Positions 1 through 6,548 of a stretch of DNA of 8,005 nucleotides are shown here, piece after piece; within the stretch, counting starts at the first letter, position 1, and every line of letters begins with the position of its first letter. The notes below the pieces were generated by a model that worked only from the letters and a program-made list of their open reading frames with translations, was not told where the DNA came from and did not search any database. The translations under genes were made by a program, and so were the position numbers. Origin of the DNA: an uncultured Clostridia bacterium (GTDB taxonomy: Bacteria; Bacillota; Clostridia; Oscillospirales; Butyricicoccaceae); assembly GCA_947856675.1 (NCBI GenBank), contig CANUCM010000151.1, positions 1-8,005 of the forward strand. The letters run 5' to 3'.

Positions 1-411
1 CGGCATGGAAATCTCACCCAAAGCGCGGGAAGCCTCGATATCGCAGGCATGGCTTTTTGCCACGTCGCCCAGTGAAAGCATGCCGCACAGGCGGCCGTTT
101 TGCACAACGGCAAGGCGGCGCACCTGTTTTTCGGCCATGAGGCGGGCGGCTTCGCGCACGTCGGCGCCGGCTTCGACGGTGAGCACGGGGCGGCTCATAA
201 TGCGGCGCACGGGGCTGCCGGGCGGCAGCTCGGCGGCCAGGGCGCGCACGGCGATGTCGCGGTCGGTGACCATGCCCCGGAGGCTGCCGTCGCCCGAGCA
301 GACGGGCAGCGCGCCCAGGCTGTGCCAGGACAAAAGCCGGGCGGCGCTTTCGATGGAGTCGTCCGGCGAAAGCGACACCACGCCCCGGCTCATAATTTCG
401 GAAACCAGCAT
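1..411 (-). CDS. CBS-domain protein (tandem CBS pair), 3' end beyond window
   Basis: Reading the minus strand from the ATG at 411-409 gives 137 codons open to the window edge, so the C-terminus is missing. The product has two CBS repeats. The first spans about residues 6-57, with the typical opening EIMSRGVVSLSPDD and the closing GMVTDRDIAVR. The second spans about residues 70-118, opening IMSRPVLTVEAGADV and closing GMLSLGDVA. Stand-alone tandem CBS proteins of about 140-150 aa usually bind adenine nucleotides as a Bateman module and act as energy or ligand sensors; the partner here is unknown. The start is supported by AAAGGGG about 7 nt upstream and by the family's usual N-terminus beginning just before the first CBS strand. 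That ribosome-binding site sits inside the 3' arm of a terminator-like hairpin, and a T-run abuts the ATG, so expression may be gated. Whether further domains follow cannot be seen. Confidence 0.88.
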   Translation of the reverse strand, partial: MLVSEIMSRGVVSLSPDDSIESAARLLSWHSLGALPVCSGDGSLRGMVTDRDIAVRALAAELPPGSPVRRIMSRPVLTVEAGADVREAARLMAEKQVRRLAVVQNGRLCGMLSLGDVAKSHACDIEASRALGEISMP

Positions 412-472
412 AAAAAAGCCCCTTTCCCTGTGCAGTCAAACTGCGTTTAGTATGGGAGAAGGGGCATTTTTT
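412..472 (-). terminator. Terminator-like hairpin between the QueG-like and CBS genes
   Basis: On the minus strand, GCCCC-TTCT-CCC (465-454) pairs with GGG-AAA-GGGGC (428-418), with one bulge, and six Ts follow (417-412). The loop holds a second, perfect small hairpin, GCAGT/ACTGC (444-440 with 436-432). This has the form of a rho-independent terminator for the YgiQ/QueG-like transcript. A T-run on the plus-strand side (467-472) makes it nearly symmetric, so it could also terminate in the other direction. Unusually, its 3' arm contains the ribosome-binding site of the next gene and its T-run ends at that gene's ATG. It could therefore be a leaky terminator or a translation-controlling structure rather than a plain transcript end. 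Confidence 0.72.
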
Positions 473-1304
473 ATTCGTTTCGGCCTTGCAAAAGCAAAAG
501 ATTGCGGCGCAGCGGGGCGACGCCGCGCCAGCTGAAGGCGCGGTCTGCGAAGCGTTTGCGGAACTGGCGGTCGCTGAGAGCCAGGTCCTGCTGCGAAAGA
601 GAATGGATGAGGTTTTCGCAAAACTCCGGCAAAGCGCAGGGCGAAAGGCCCTGGTTGAGCGGGCAGACGCTCTGGCAGACATCGCAGCCCCAGATGAGCG
701 GGCTGCGGCGCAAAAGTGCAAGCTGTTCACCGTCGGGCTGCGCGCGCATCTGCGTCAGGTGCGAAAGGCAGCGCCCGGGGCAAAAGCCGCTGCCGCACAG
801 CGCGCCGCCGGGGCAGGCCCTGACGCACGCCATGCAGCCGGGGCAGTGCCGGACGGGCAGCGCCGGGTCGGCGCAGGGCAGTGTGGAAGCCAAAATACCG
901 ATAAAAACATAGCTGCCAAAGCGCGGCGTAATCAAAAGCCCGTGTTTTCCCAAAACGCCCAGGCCGCACAGCAAAGCCAAAAGCACCTCGGGGAAGGGGG
1001 ATGCGTCGGCAAAGGGGACAAACCGGTGTCCGGGGTGCTGCGCTTCGAGCTGCTGCGCGGCCTGTCCCATGCGGCGGCGCAGCACGCGGTGGTAGTCCTC
1101 GCCGCGGGCATACAGGCAGAGATTGGCGCCGGGCTGCGGCGGAGTGTAATAGGGAAATACGGCGGCGTGCACGCTGCGCAGCCCCGGGGCGGCCTGCTCG
1201 CACGCGTGTGCCTGCTGCGGGCTCATGTGTCCGGCGGCCTGCTCCCAGTCAAGGCTTGCGGCGTCACCCGCGCCGCAGAGCAGCAGGGCCCGGCGCGGGA
1301 TCAT
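471..1304 (-). CDS. Short QueG-like (epoxyqueuosine reductase-related) double 4Fe-4S protein
   Basis: A 277-aa protein related to QueG, the cobalamin- and Fe-S-dependent enzyme that reduces epoxyqueuosine to queuosine in tRNA. Visible features, in order: FADASPFPE at about 98-106, whose D100 aligns with the catalytic aspartate region of QueG; the family block GLGVLGKHGLL...FGSYVFIG (about 115-136); a ferredoxin-type CPGCMACVRACP (C154, C157, C160, C164); a lone Cys in RCLSHLT (C179); and CDVCQSVCP (C207, C210, C214). That is eight cysteines in the QueG two-[4Fe-4S] arrangement, plus two extra (C170, C175). Full QueG proteins are about 380 aa. This one ends about 100 residues early, lacking the C-terminal HEAT-like region, and its N-terminal domain is short. 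It may be a paralogue with another substrate. The ATG overlaps the stop of the upstream YgiQ gene (ATGA), and I see no ribosome-binding site, which argues for translational coupling. Family is confident; substrate is not. Confidence 0.88.
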   Translation of the reverse strand: MIPRRALLLCGAGDAASLDWEQAAGHMSPQQAHACEQAAPGLRSVHAAVFPYYTPPQPGANLCLYARGEDYHRVLRRRMGQAAQQLEAQHPGHRFVPFADASPFPEVLLALLCGLGVLGKHGLLITPRFGSYVFIGILASTLPCADPALPVRHCPGCMACVRACPGGALCGSGFCPGRCLSHLTQMRAQPDGEQLALLRRSPLIWGCDVCQSVCPLNQGLSPCALPEFCENLIHSLSQQDLALSDRQFRKRFADRAFSWRGVAPLRRNLLLLQGRNE

Positions 1305-3334
1305 GGGCGGGACGCGCCGCGCCGCGGCGCTTTTTTGCCAAAGCCGCCCCGCTGCCTGGCAGTGCCTGCGGCCTGGGGCCGTTTTTTGTCCCGGGCGCCG
1401 TTTTTGCCGGCGCGGGGCCTGTCTTCGGAAGAGCCTTTGCCGGCGCGGGGCGGTTTGCCCCGGGACTGCGGCCGCTTTTTTTCGTGCGCCGCAGGCCTGG
1501 GCGCCAGCGCGCGGATGTGCTCGGGCACCGGACCGCGTATCAGGCAGTCCGGGCCGGTGCCGATGAGGTCCTCGCGCCCGGCAAGCACCAAAGCGCGCAG
1601 CACAAGCTCGCGGTTTTTGGGGTTTTTGCACTGCAGAAGGGCGCGCTGCATGGCCTTTTCCTCGGGCGTGCGCGCAACGTAGACCGGGCGCAGGGTGCGC
1701 GGGTCCAGGCCGGTGTAGTACATGGCGGTGGCCAGCGTGCCGGGCGTGGGGTAAAAATCCTGCACCTGCTCGGGTGACATGCGGTGTTTTCTGAGGTACT
1801 GGGCCAGCGCGATGGCGTCTTCCAGCCGGCTGCCCGGGTGCGACGACATCAGATAGGGGACAAGGTACTGCTCTTTGCCGCACTCCTCACTCAGCCGGTA
1901 AAACTCGCGGCAGAAGCGGTCGTAGACGTCGGCAAAGGGCTTGCCCATGCAGTGCAGGACATGGGGCGAAATGTGCTCGGGCGCCACTTTGAGCTGTCCG
2001 CTGACATGATATTGCACAAGCTCGCGGAAAAAGTCTGACGTGCGGTCGCGCAGCATGTAGTCAAAGCGGATACCCGAGCGGACGAAAACCTTTTTGACGC
2101 CGGGCAGCGCGCGCAGGCGGCGCAGCAGGGTGAGGTAGTCGCTTTCGTCGGCGTCCAGGGCGGGGCAGGGGGTGGGAAACAGGCACTGGCGGTCGGCGCA
2201 GGCGCCGGCGAGCGCCTGCTTTTTGCACGCGGGGCGGCGGAAATTGGCTGTGGGGCCGCCGACGTCGTGAATATAACCTTTAAAATCGGGGTTTTGCAGC
2301 ATGCTGCGCGCTTCGCGCAGCACGGAGTCGTGGCTGCGCGAGGTGACATAGCGGCCCTGGTGCAGGGCCAGCGCGCAAAAGCTGCACGAGCCGAAGCAGC
2401 CGCGGTTGTGGATGATGGAAAACTGCACCTCGCGGATGGCGTCGACGCCGCCGGCTGCCTCGTAATCGGGGTGGTACCAGCGCACATAGGGCAGGTCAAA
2501 CACGGCGTCAAGCTCGGGGCCCTCCAGCGGGTGCACGGGCGGGTTTTGAATGAGCAGGCGGTCGCCGTGGGGCTGAATGAGGGCGTGCCCGCGCACAAAG
2601 TCCTGTTCGTTCTGCTCGCAGAAGGCGGCGCGGGCGTAGCTTTCGCGGTCGGAGCACACCTGCTCAAAGGAGGGCAGGGTCAGGGGGTTTTCAAAGGCGC
2701 ACTCGTCCGGGGTGCGCGCCGGAAAGCAGGTGCCGCGCACGTCGCGGATGTCCGTTATGCGCTCGCCCTTTTTCAGCCGGCGCGCGATTTCGGTGATGGG
2801 CTTTTCGCCCATGCCGTAAATCAAAAGGTCGACGCCGCTGTCAAAGAGAACGGAGCGGCGCACGCGGTCGTCCCAGTAATCGTAGTGGGCAAACCGGCGG
2901 AGCGACGCCTCGATGCCGCCGATGATGACGGGCAGGCCGGGAAAGGCGTTTCGCGCCAGCCCGGAATAGACGATGACGGCGCGGTCGGGGCGCCGGCCGG
3001 GCAGGCCGCCGGGGGTGTAGGCGTCCTTTTGGCGGCGGCGGCGCGCGACGGAATAGTGGGCCACCATGGAGTCGATGTTGCCGGCGTTGATGAGGATGCC
3101 CAGGCGCGGCCGGCCCATGGCTTCAAAGTCGCGGGCCGAGTGGAAATCGGGCTGCGACAGGATGGCGACGCGGAAGCCCTGCTTTTCCAAAAGGCGCGAA
3201 ATGACCGCCGTGCCGAAGGACGGGTGGTCGACATAGGCGTCGCCCGTCACCAGCAGAAAATCATAATAATACCAGCCGCGGCTGAGCATGTCCTCCCGGC
3301 TGACGGGCAGAAAATCGCAGCGCTGCACCTGCAT
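1301..3334 (-). CDS. ygiQ: YgiQ-family (UPF0313) radical SAM protein
   Basis: A 677-aa radical SAM protein of the YgiQ family, whose reaction is not established. The N-terminal domain (about 1-300) carries typical blocks such as FLPVSREDM, NAGNIDSMVAHY and PVIIGGIEASLRR. The radical SAM core (about 300-530) has the cluster motif CFGSCSFC (C313, C317, C320) in the CxxxCxxC form that binds the SAM-cleaving [4Fe-4S]. A second Cys group (C370, C379, C384, C390) follows, in a region also cysteine-rich in E. coli YgiQ as I recall it. The C-terminal family domain (about 530-605) includes FYPTPGTLATAMYYTG and LIGTGPDCLI. The last 70 or so residues are a basic Lys/Arg/Gly/Pro tail, probably disordered. 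I chose the ATG at 3334 because AGGAGG lies 8 nt upstream and the protein then begins with the family N-terminus; the in-frame start further upstream would run through the terminator. Its stop overlaps the next gene's start. Confidence 0.94.
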   Translation of the reverse strand: MQVQRCDFLPVSREDMLSRGWYYYDFLLVTGDAYVDHPSFGTAVISRLLEKQGFRVAILSQPDFHSARDFEAMGRPRLGILINAGNIDSMVAHYSVARRRRQKDAYTPGGLPGRRPDRAVIVYSGLARNAFPGLPVIIGGIEASLRRFAHYDYWDDRVRRSVLFDSGVDLLIYGMGEKPITEIARRLKKGERITDIRDVRGTCFPARTPDECAFENPLTLPSFEQVCSDRESYARAAFCEQNEQDFVRGHALIQPHGDRLLIQNPPVHPLEGPELDAVFDLPYVRWYHPDYEAAGGVDAIREVQFSIIHNRGCFGSCSFCALALHQGRYVTSRSHDSVLREARSMLQNPDFKGYIHDVGGPTANFRRPACKKQALAGACADRQCLFPTPCPALDADESDYLTLLRRLRALPGVKKVFVRSGIRFDYMLRDRTSDFFRELVQYHVSGQLKVAPEHISPHVLHCMGKPFADVYDRFCREFYRLSEECGKEQYLVPYLMSSHPGSRLEDAIALAQYLRKHRMSPEQVQDFYPTPGTLATAMYYTGLDPRTLRPVYVARTPEEKAMQRALLQCKNPKNRELVLRALVLAGREDLIGTGPDCLIRGPVPEHIRALAPRPAAHEKKRPQSRGKPPRAGKGSSEDRPRAGKNGARDKKRPQAAGTARQRGGFGKKAPRRGASRP

Positions 3335-3350
3335 AAGCCGTTCCTCCTGT
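3335..3350 (-). promoter_or_regulatory. Ribosome-binding site that fixes the ygiQ start
   Basis: On the minus strand, ACAGGAGGAACGGCTT directly precedes the ATG at 3334, giving AGGAGG at 8-nt spacing. It rules out the in-frame upstream ATG at 3406. It begins immediately after the T-run of the preceding terminator, leaving no room for a separate promoter in between. Confidence 0.8.
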
Positions 3351-3377
3351 AAAAAAACGGGGGCGATTGGCCCCCGT
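3351..3377 (-). terminator. Rho-independent terminator after the flavin-reductase-like gene
   Basis: On the minus strand, ACGGGGGC (3377-3370) and GCCCCCGT (3364-3357) form a perfect 8-bp stem around a 5-nt loop, followed by a run of seven Ts (3357-3351, the first of them shared with the stem). It lies 4 nt after the stop of the flavin-reductase-like gene, a textbook position for ending the uppP-ftsK-flavin reductase transcript. The next gene's ribosome-binding site starts right after it. Confidence 0.9.
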
Positions 3378-3381
3378 GCGG

Positions 3382-3891
3382 TTATTTTCGGACAAAGGCC
3401 GAGCACACCTCGGCAACATAGATGCGGTGTACGTCCTGCGCGTCGGGGTAGGATGTTTCAAACACCGCGGGGTCGCGGAAGCGGGCCGGGTCGACCCAGT
3501 CGGAATACAGCGTGCGGCAGACAAGCACGGTGTGTGCCTCGTCAAAGGCGTGCTGTCCGTCCAGCACAATGGGGGTCAGCCCGCTCTTATGCATTTTATC
3601 CATGTCGCGGCCCGACTGGCTTCCCAAAACGCCCAGCTCCCTGCGGTGCTGGCCGGGGGTGAAGAAGCTCAGCGAAAAGCGGCCGCAGCGCTCGGTAAAG
3701 CCAAGGGTGTAGCGGCTTTTGCGCACATAGGCCGTCACGACGGGGCGGTTCCAGAGCCAGCCGGCCTGGCCCCAGGAAACCGTCATGGTGTTGAAGCTCT
3801 GCTCGTCGCCGGCCGTCAAAAGGGCCCAGCCGTCGTCAAACAGTGAAAAAATGTTGCCGGGAATCTGTTTTATTTCTGCGGGCTGCCACAT
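3382..3891 (-). CDS. Flavin reductase-like, FMN-binding split-barrel protein
   Basis: A 169-aa soluble protein that looks like the flavin-reductase-like domain family, which binds FMN in a split beta-barrel and usually passes electrons from a nicotinamide cofactor or a partner protein. Family-type blocks are WALLTAGDEQSFNTMTVSWG (about 22-41), with the NxMTxSW signature, then NRPVVTAYVRKSRYT (about 48-62) and SFFTPGQHRRELGVLG (about 75-90). The second half is less recognisable but contains the usual late strand FDEAHTVLVCRTL. The start at 3891 has AAAGGAG 8 nt upstream. Only 31 bp separate it from ftsK, with no terminator in the gap, so it is probably co-transcribed with ftsK. A strong terminator follows. 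The physiological substrate cannot be read from the sequence. Confidence 0.85.
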   Translation of the reverse strand: MWQPAEIKQIPGNIFSLFDDGWALLTAGDEQSFNTMTVSWGQAGWLWNRPVVTAYVRKSRYTLGFTERCGRFSLSFFTPGQHRRELGVLGSQSGRDMDKMHKSGLTPIVLDGQHAFDEAHTVLVCRTLYSDWVDPARFRDPAVFETSYPDAQDVHRIYVAEVCSAFVRK

Positions 3892-3922
3892 AAAGCATAC
3901 TCCTTTCACAACGCGGCGCGGC

Positions 3923-6496
3923 TCAGACATCAGAGTCCTGCCGGCGCATGACCATTTCCTTCCACTGATCGCGGGTGATGAGCACCTGCCGGGGCTTGGA
4001 GCCTTCAAAGGGCCCGACGATGCCGCGCTCCTCCATCTGGTCGACCAGTCGGGCGGCGCGCGAATAGCCCAGCTTCAGGCGGCGCTGCAGCATGGAGACC
4101 GAGGCCTGTCCGCTGTCGACGACAACCTCAATGGCGGCCGACAGCATGCTGTCCTCGCCGTCGGAAGCGTCGGAGCCGGAGCCGCCGCCCGATTGTGCCG
4201 ATTCGGCCTGGCGTTCGATGTGCTCGATGACTTCCTCGGAATATTCGGGGGTGCTGGTGTTTTTGATAAAGCCGACGACCTCCTCGACCTCAGCGGTCGT
4301 GATGAAGCAGCCCTGCACGCGCAGCGGCTTGGAAAGGCCCAGGGGACTGTACAGCATGTCGCCGCGGCCGATGAGCTTTTCGGCGCCGGTGGCGTCGAGG
4401 ATGATGCGCGATTCAATCTGCGAGGCCACGGTAAAGGCGATGCGCGAGGGGATGTTGGCTTTCATGATGCCGGTGATGACATCGGCCGAGGGGCGCTGCG
4501 TGGCGATGATAAGGTGCATGCCGGCGGCGCGCGCCATCTGCGCGATGCGGGCGATGGCCTCCTCCACTTCGTTGGCCGCGACAAACATGAGGTCGGCCAG
4601 CTCGTCAATGACGATGACAATCTGCGGCAGCACTTCGCCTTCGCCGCGGCGGCGGACCTCGCGGTTGTAGGAGTCGAGATCTCTTGCACCCAGCTCGCTC
4701 ATCAGCTTGTAGCGCTTCATCATCTCGCTGACCGCCCAGCCCAGTGCACCGGCCGCCTTTTTGGGGTCAGTGACAACGGGGATGAGCAGGTGCGGAATGC
4801 CATTGTAAACACCCAGCTCAATCATTTTGGGGTCGACCATGATGAGCCGCACCTCGTCGGGCGTCGATTTGTAGATCAGGCTGATCAGAATCGAATTGAT
4901 GCACACCGACTTGCCCGAGCCCGTGGTACCAGCGATGAGCATGTGGGGCATTTTGGCAATGTCGCCGACAATGCACTTGTTTTCAATGTCGCGGCCCACG
5001 GCAAAGGACAGCCGGGACTTGCTGGCTTTGAATTCGGGGCTGTCGAGAATCTCGCGCAGGGTCACGGTCTGCTGGGTCTCGTTCGGCACCTCGATGCCAA
5101 TGGCCAGCTTGTCCGGAATGGTTGAAATACGAACGCTGGCCGCGCCAAGCGCCAGCGCAATGTCGTCAGAAAGCCCGGAAATACGCGAGAACTTGACCCC
5201 GCGCTGCGGCTGCAGCTCGTACCGCGTGACCGTGGGGCCGCGCGTGACGCCAACAATCGTGGTCTCGACGCCAAAGCTCTGCAGCGTATCGGTCAGCCGC
5301 TCGGCACAGCGGCGGATTTCGTCTGTGTGGTCGGTGTTCTGGCCGCGGCTTTCGTGCAGCAGGCTGATGGGCGGGTACAGGTAGCTGCCCGCCAGAACCG
5401 GCTCCTCGTGCGCCGTGTGCTCCTGCTCTTCAGCTGGCTGCTCGGGCTGCATATCCGGCAGTTCGGACGCGCTCTCTGCCACTAGCTCCGCCGCGGCGGG
5501 CACTTCCTCTTCCGCCAGCGGCTCCGCTTCAACTACAGGCGGCGCGACTTCAGCCTGATGAATGGAAAAATCAGGGGTCACGGGCCGGGCAGAGGGCGGC
5601 ATCCACGGCTCGGCCGGTTCTGCGGCGCGCTCGTCGTTCGCAGCCTGCGGCTCGGGCGTCTCGACCGCTTCAGCATATTCCTGCGCAGCCAGCACCTCAG
5701 CCGGCGTAGGCACGCCGGGCGGCGCGATTAAATCCGTACTGCGCGACTCTTCGTCACGATTGCGGCGGCTGCGCCGCGGACTTTGCATTTCAGCCTCTTC
5801 CAAAGACACGTCGACCCGACGGCCGCCGGACGGCGACGGCGCCCTGCCCTGTACACGCCGGGGCGCGCGCGCAGGCGGCGCCTCTTCCTCGGGCTCGGGC
5901 AGGGGCTTCAGGCGCTGCCACACCGTCTGGGGCGAGACATTGCAGGCGACAATCAGCGCGACGACAAAAAGCAGCACGCACAAAATCAAAGCGCCAATAT
6001 TGGAAAAGGCGGCGCGCAGCAGCAGGCCCAACGAGCCGGCCAACAGTCCGCCGCCGACAAGCTCGCGGCCGTTGGCCGCCATGGCGCCGAAGCTGGCAAA
6101 ACTGAAGGTAAAGTCCTGCACATCAAAGAGCAGGTGGCGCATGGCGCCCATCAAAACGGGCAGCAGCATGATACACGTCACGCGCAGGCGCGCCTTGCCC
6201 TTGCGCTTGACGAGCAGCAGCACGCCCGCCGCAAGCAACGCAAAGGGCATCAGGTAAAAGCCGTACCCGATGAGCGTGCCCGTCAGCCAGCGGTACCAGT
6301 CAATCGCAAAGCCCCTGACGTTGAAAAAGGACAAAAAGGCGACAAAGCTCAAAAGCAGCAAAACAAACGCCCAGAGCTCGCGGCGGACCAGCGGCTTTTT
6401 CTGCGCAGCCTTTTTACGGGTCCCCCCCGAAGTCTTTTTGGCCGAAGAGGCAGCCCGTGCAGATGTTTTTTTTGTTGTTTGCTGGCGCTGTGCCAA
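3923..6496 (-). CDS. ftsK: DNA translocase FtsK/SpoIIIE
   Basis: A septal, membrane-anchored, hexameric ATP-driven DNA pump that clears or segregates chromosomal DNA during division or sporulation. Residue numbers here count from the GTG at 6505. After a basic Lys/Ala/Ser-rich N-tail (1-42) come about four to five hydrophobic segments (about 44-62, 74-99, 108-122, 152-166, 170-189). A low-complexity Ala/Glu/Pro linker follows (about 200-370), then the alpha/beta motor with Walker A GTTGSGKS (526-533) and Walker B IVIVIDELADL (629-639, D634/E635). The ATQRPS block (668-673) and a C-terminal winged-helix gamma domain (about 786-845) complete it. A gamma domain of this kind reads polar chromosomal guide motifs such as KOPS or SRS. 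Length (about 857-860 aa) is normal. The start is uncertain: GTG at 6505 has AGGGGA directly against it, whereas TTG at 6496 lies 8 nt after GGGGAG, so I prefer TTG. SpoIIIE and FtsK roles cannot be separated from sequence alone. Confidence 0.95.
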   Translation of the reverse strand: MAQRQQTTKKTSARAASSAKKTSGGTRKKAAQKKPLVRRELWAFVLLLLSFVAFLSFFNVRGFAIDWYRWLTGTLIGYGFYLMPFALLAAGVLLLVKRKGKARLRVTCIMLLPVLMGAMRHLLFDVQDFTFSFASFGAMAANGRELVGGGLLAGSLGLLLRAAFSNIGALILCVLLFVVALIVACNVSPQTVWQRLKPLPEPEEEAPPARAPRRVQGRAPSPSGGRRVDVSLEEAEMQSPRRSRRNRDEESRSTDLIAPPGVPTPAEVLAAQEYAEAVETPEPQAANDERAAEPAEPWMPPSARPVTPDFSIHQAEVAPPVVEAEPLAEEEVPAAAELVAESASELPDMQPEQPAEEQEHTAHEEPVLAGSYLYPPISLLHESRGQNTDHTDEIRRCAERLTDTLQSFGVETTIVGVTRGPTVTRYELQPQRGVKFSRISGLSDDIALALGAASVRISTIPDKLAIGIEVPNETQQTVTLREILDSPEFKASKSRLSFAVGRDIENKCIVGDIAKMPHMLIAGTTGSGKSVCINSILISLIYKSTPDEVRLIMVDPKMIELGVYNGIPHLLIPVVTDPKKAAGALGWAVSEMMKRYKLMSELGARDLDSYNREVRRRGEGEVLPQIVIVIDELADLMFVAANEVEEAIARIAQMARAAGMHLIIATQRPSADVITGIMKANIPSRIAFTVASQIESRIILDATGAEKLIGRGDMLYSPLGLSKPLRVQGCFITTAEVEEVVGFIKNTSTPEYSEEVIEHIERQAESAQSGGGSGSDASDGEDSMLSAAIEVVVDSGQASVSMLQRRLKLGYSRAARLVDQMEERGIVGPFEGSKPRQVLITRDQWKEMVMRRQDSDV

Positions 6497-6511
6497 AACG
6501 GCCACTCCCCT
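6497..6511 (-). promoter_or_regulatory. Ribosome-binding site favouring a TTG start for ftsK
   Basis: The minus strand reads AAGGGGAGTGGCCGTT and then TTG. The GGGGAG core is 8 nt from the TTG at 6496-6494, normal spacing. The GTG at 6505-6503 overlaps the end of the core, which is too close. The choice changes the N-terminus by three residues only. Confidence 0.55.
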
Positions 6512-6548
6512 TGTGTTAAATGAGCGCTTGCCCCGCGCCGCCGGTCCG

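Noticed and set aside
445..460. TACTAA as a -10 box for the CBS gene
   Set aside because: It matches the consensus at only four positions, lacks a -35 at proper spacing, and lies within the hairpin loop.
14..730. Minus-strand frame of 238 codons crossing the CBS gene and the QueG-like gene
   Set aside because: It is out of frame with both recognisable proteins, and its Arg/Ala/Pro-rich translation is typical of a shadow. The CBS frame itself is unambiguous.
1305..1883. N-terminal extension of the QueG-like protein to 470 aa
   Set aside because: The extra part overlaps the conserved C-terminal half of YgiQ in another frame and is Arg/Ala/Pro-rich. The ATG overlapping the ygiQ stop gives the normal start.
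3335..3406. Longer ygiQ start at 3406
   Set aside because: It would translate through the terminator stem and T-run and ignore the strong AGGAGG eight bases before the 3334 ATG.
3785..5125. Plus-strand open frame of 446 codons opposite the ftsK motor domain
   Set aside because: It is antisense to a strongly conserved ATPase, and the His/Asp/Ala-rich translation is typical of a mirror frame. No ribosome-binding site or domain was recognised.
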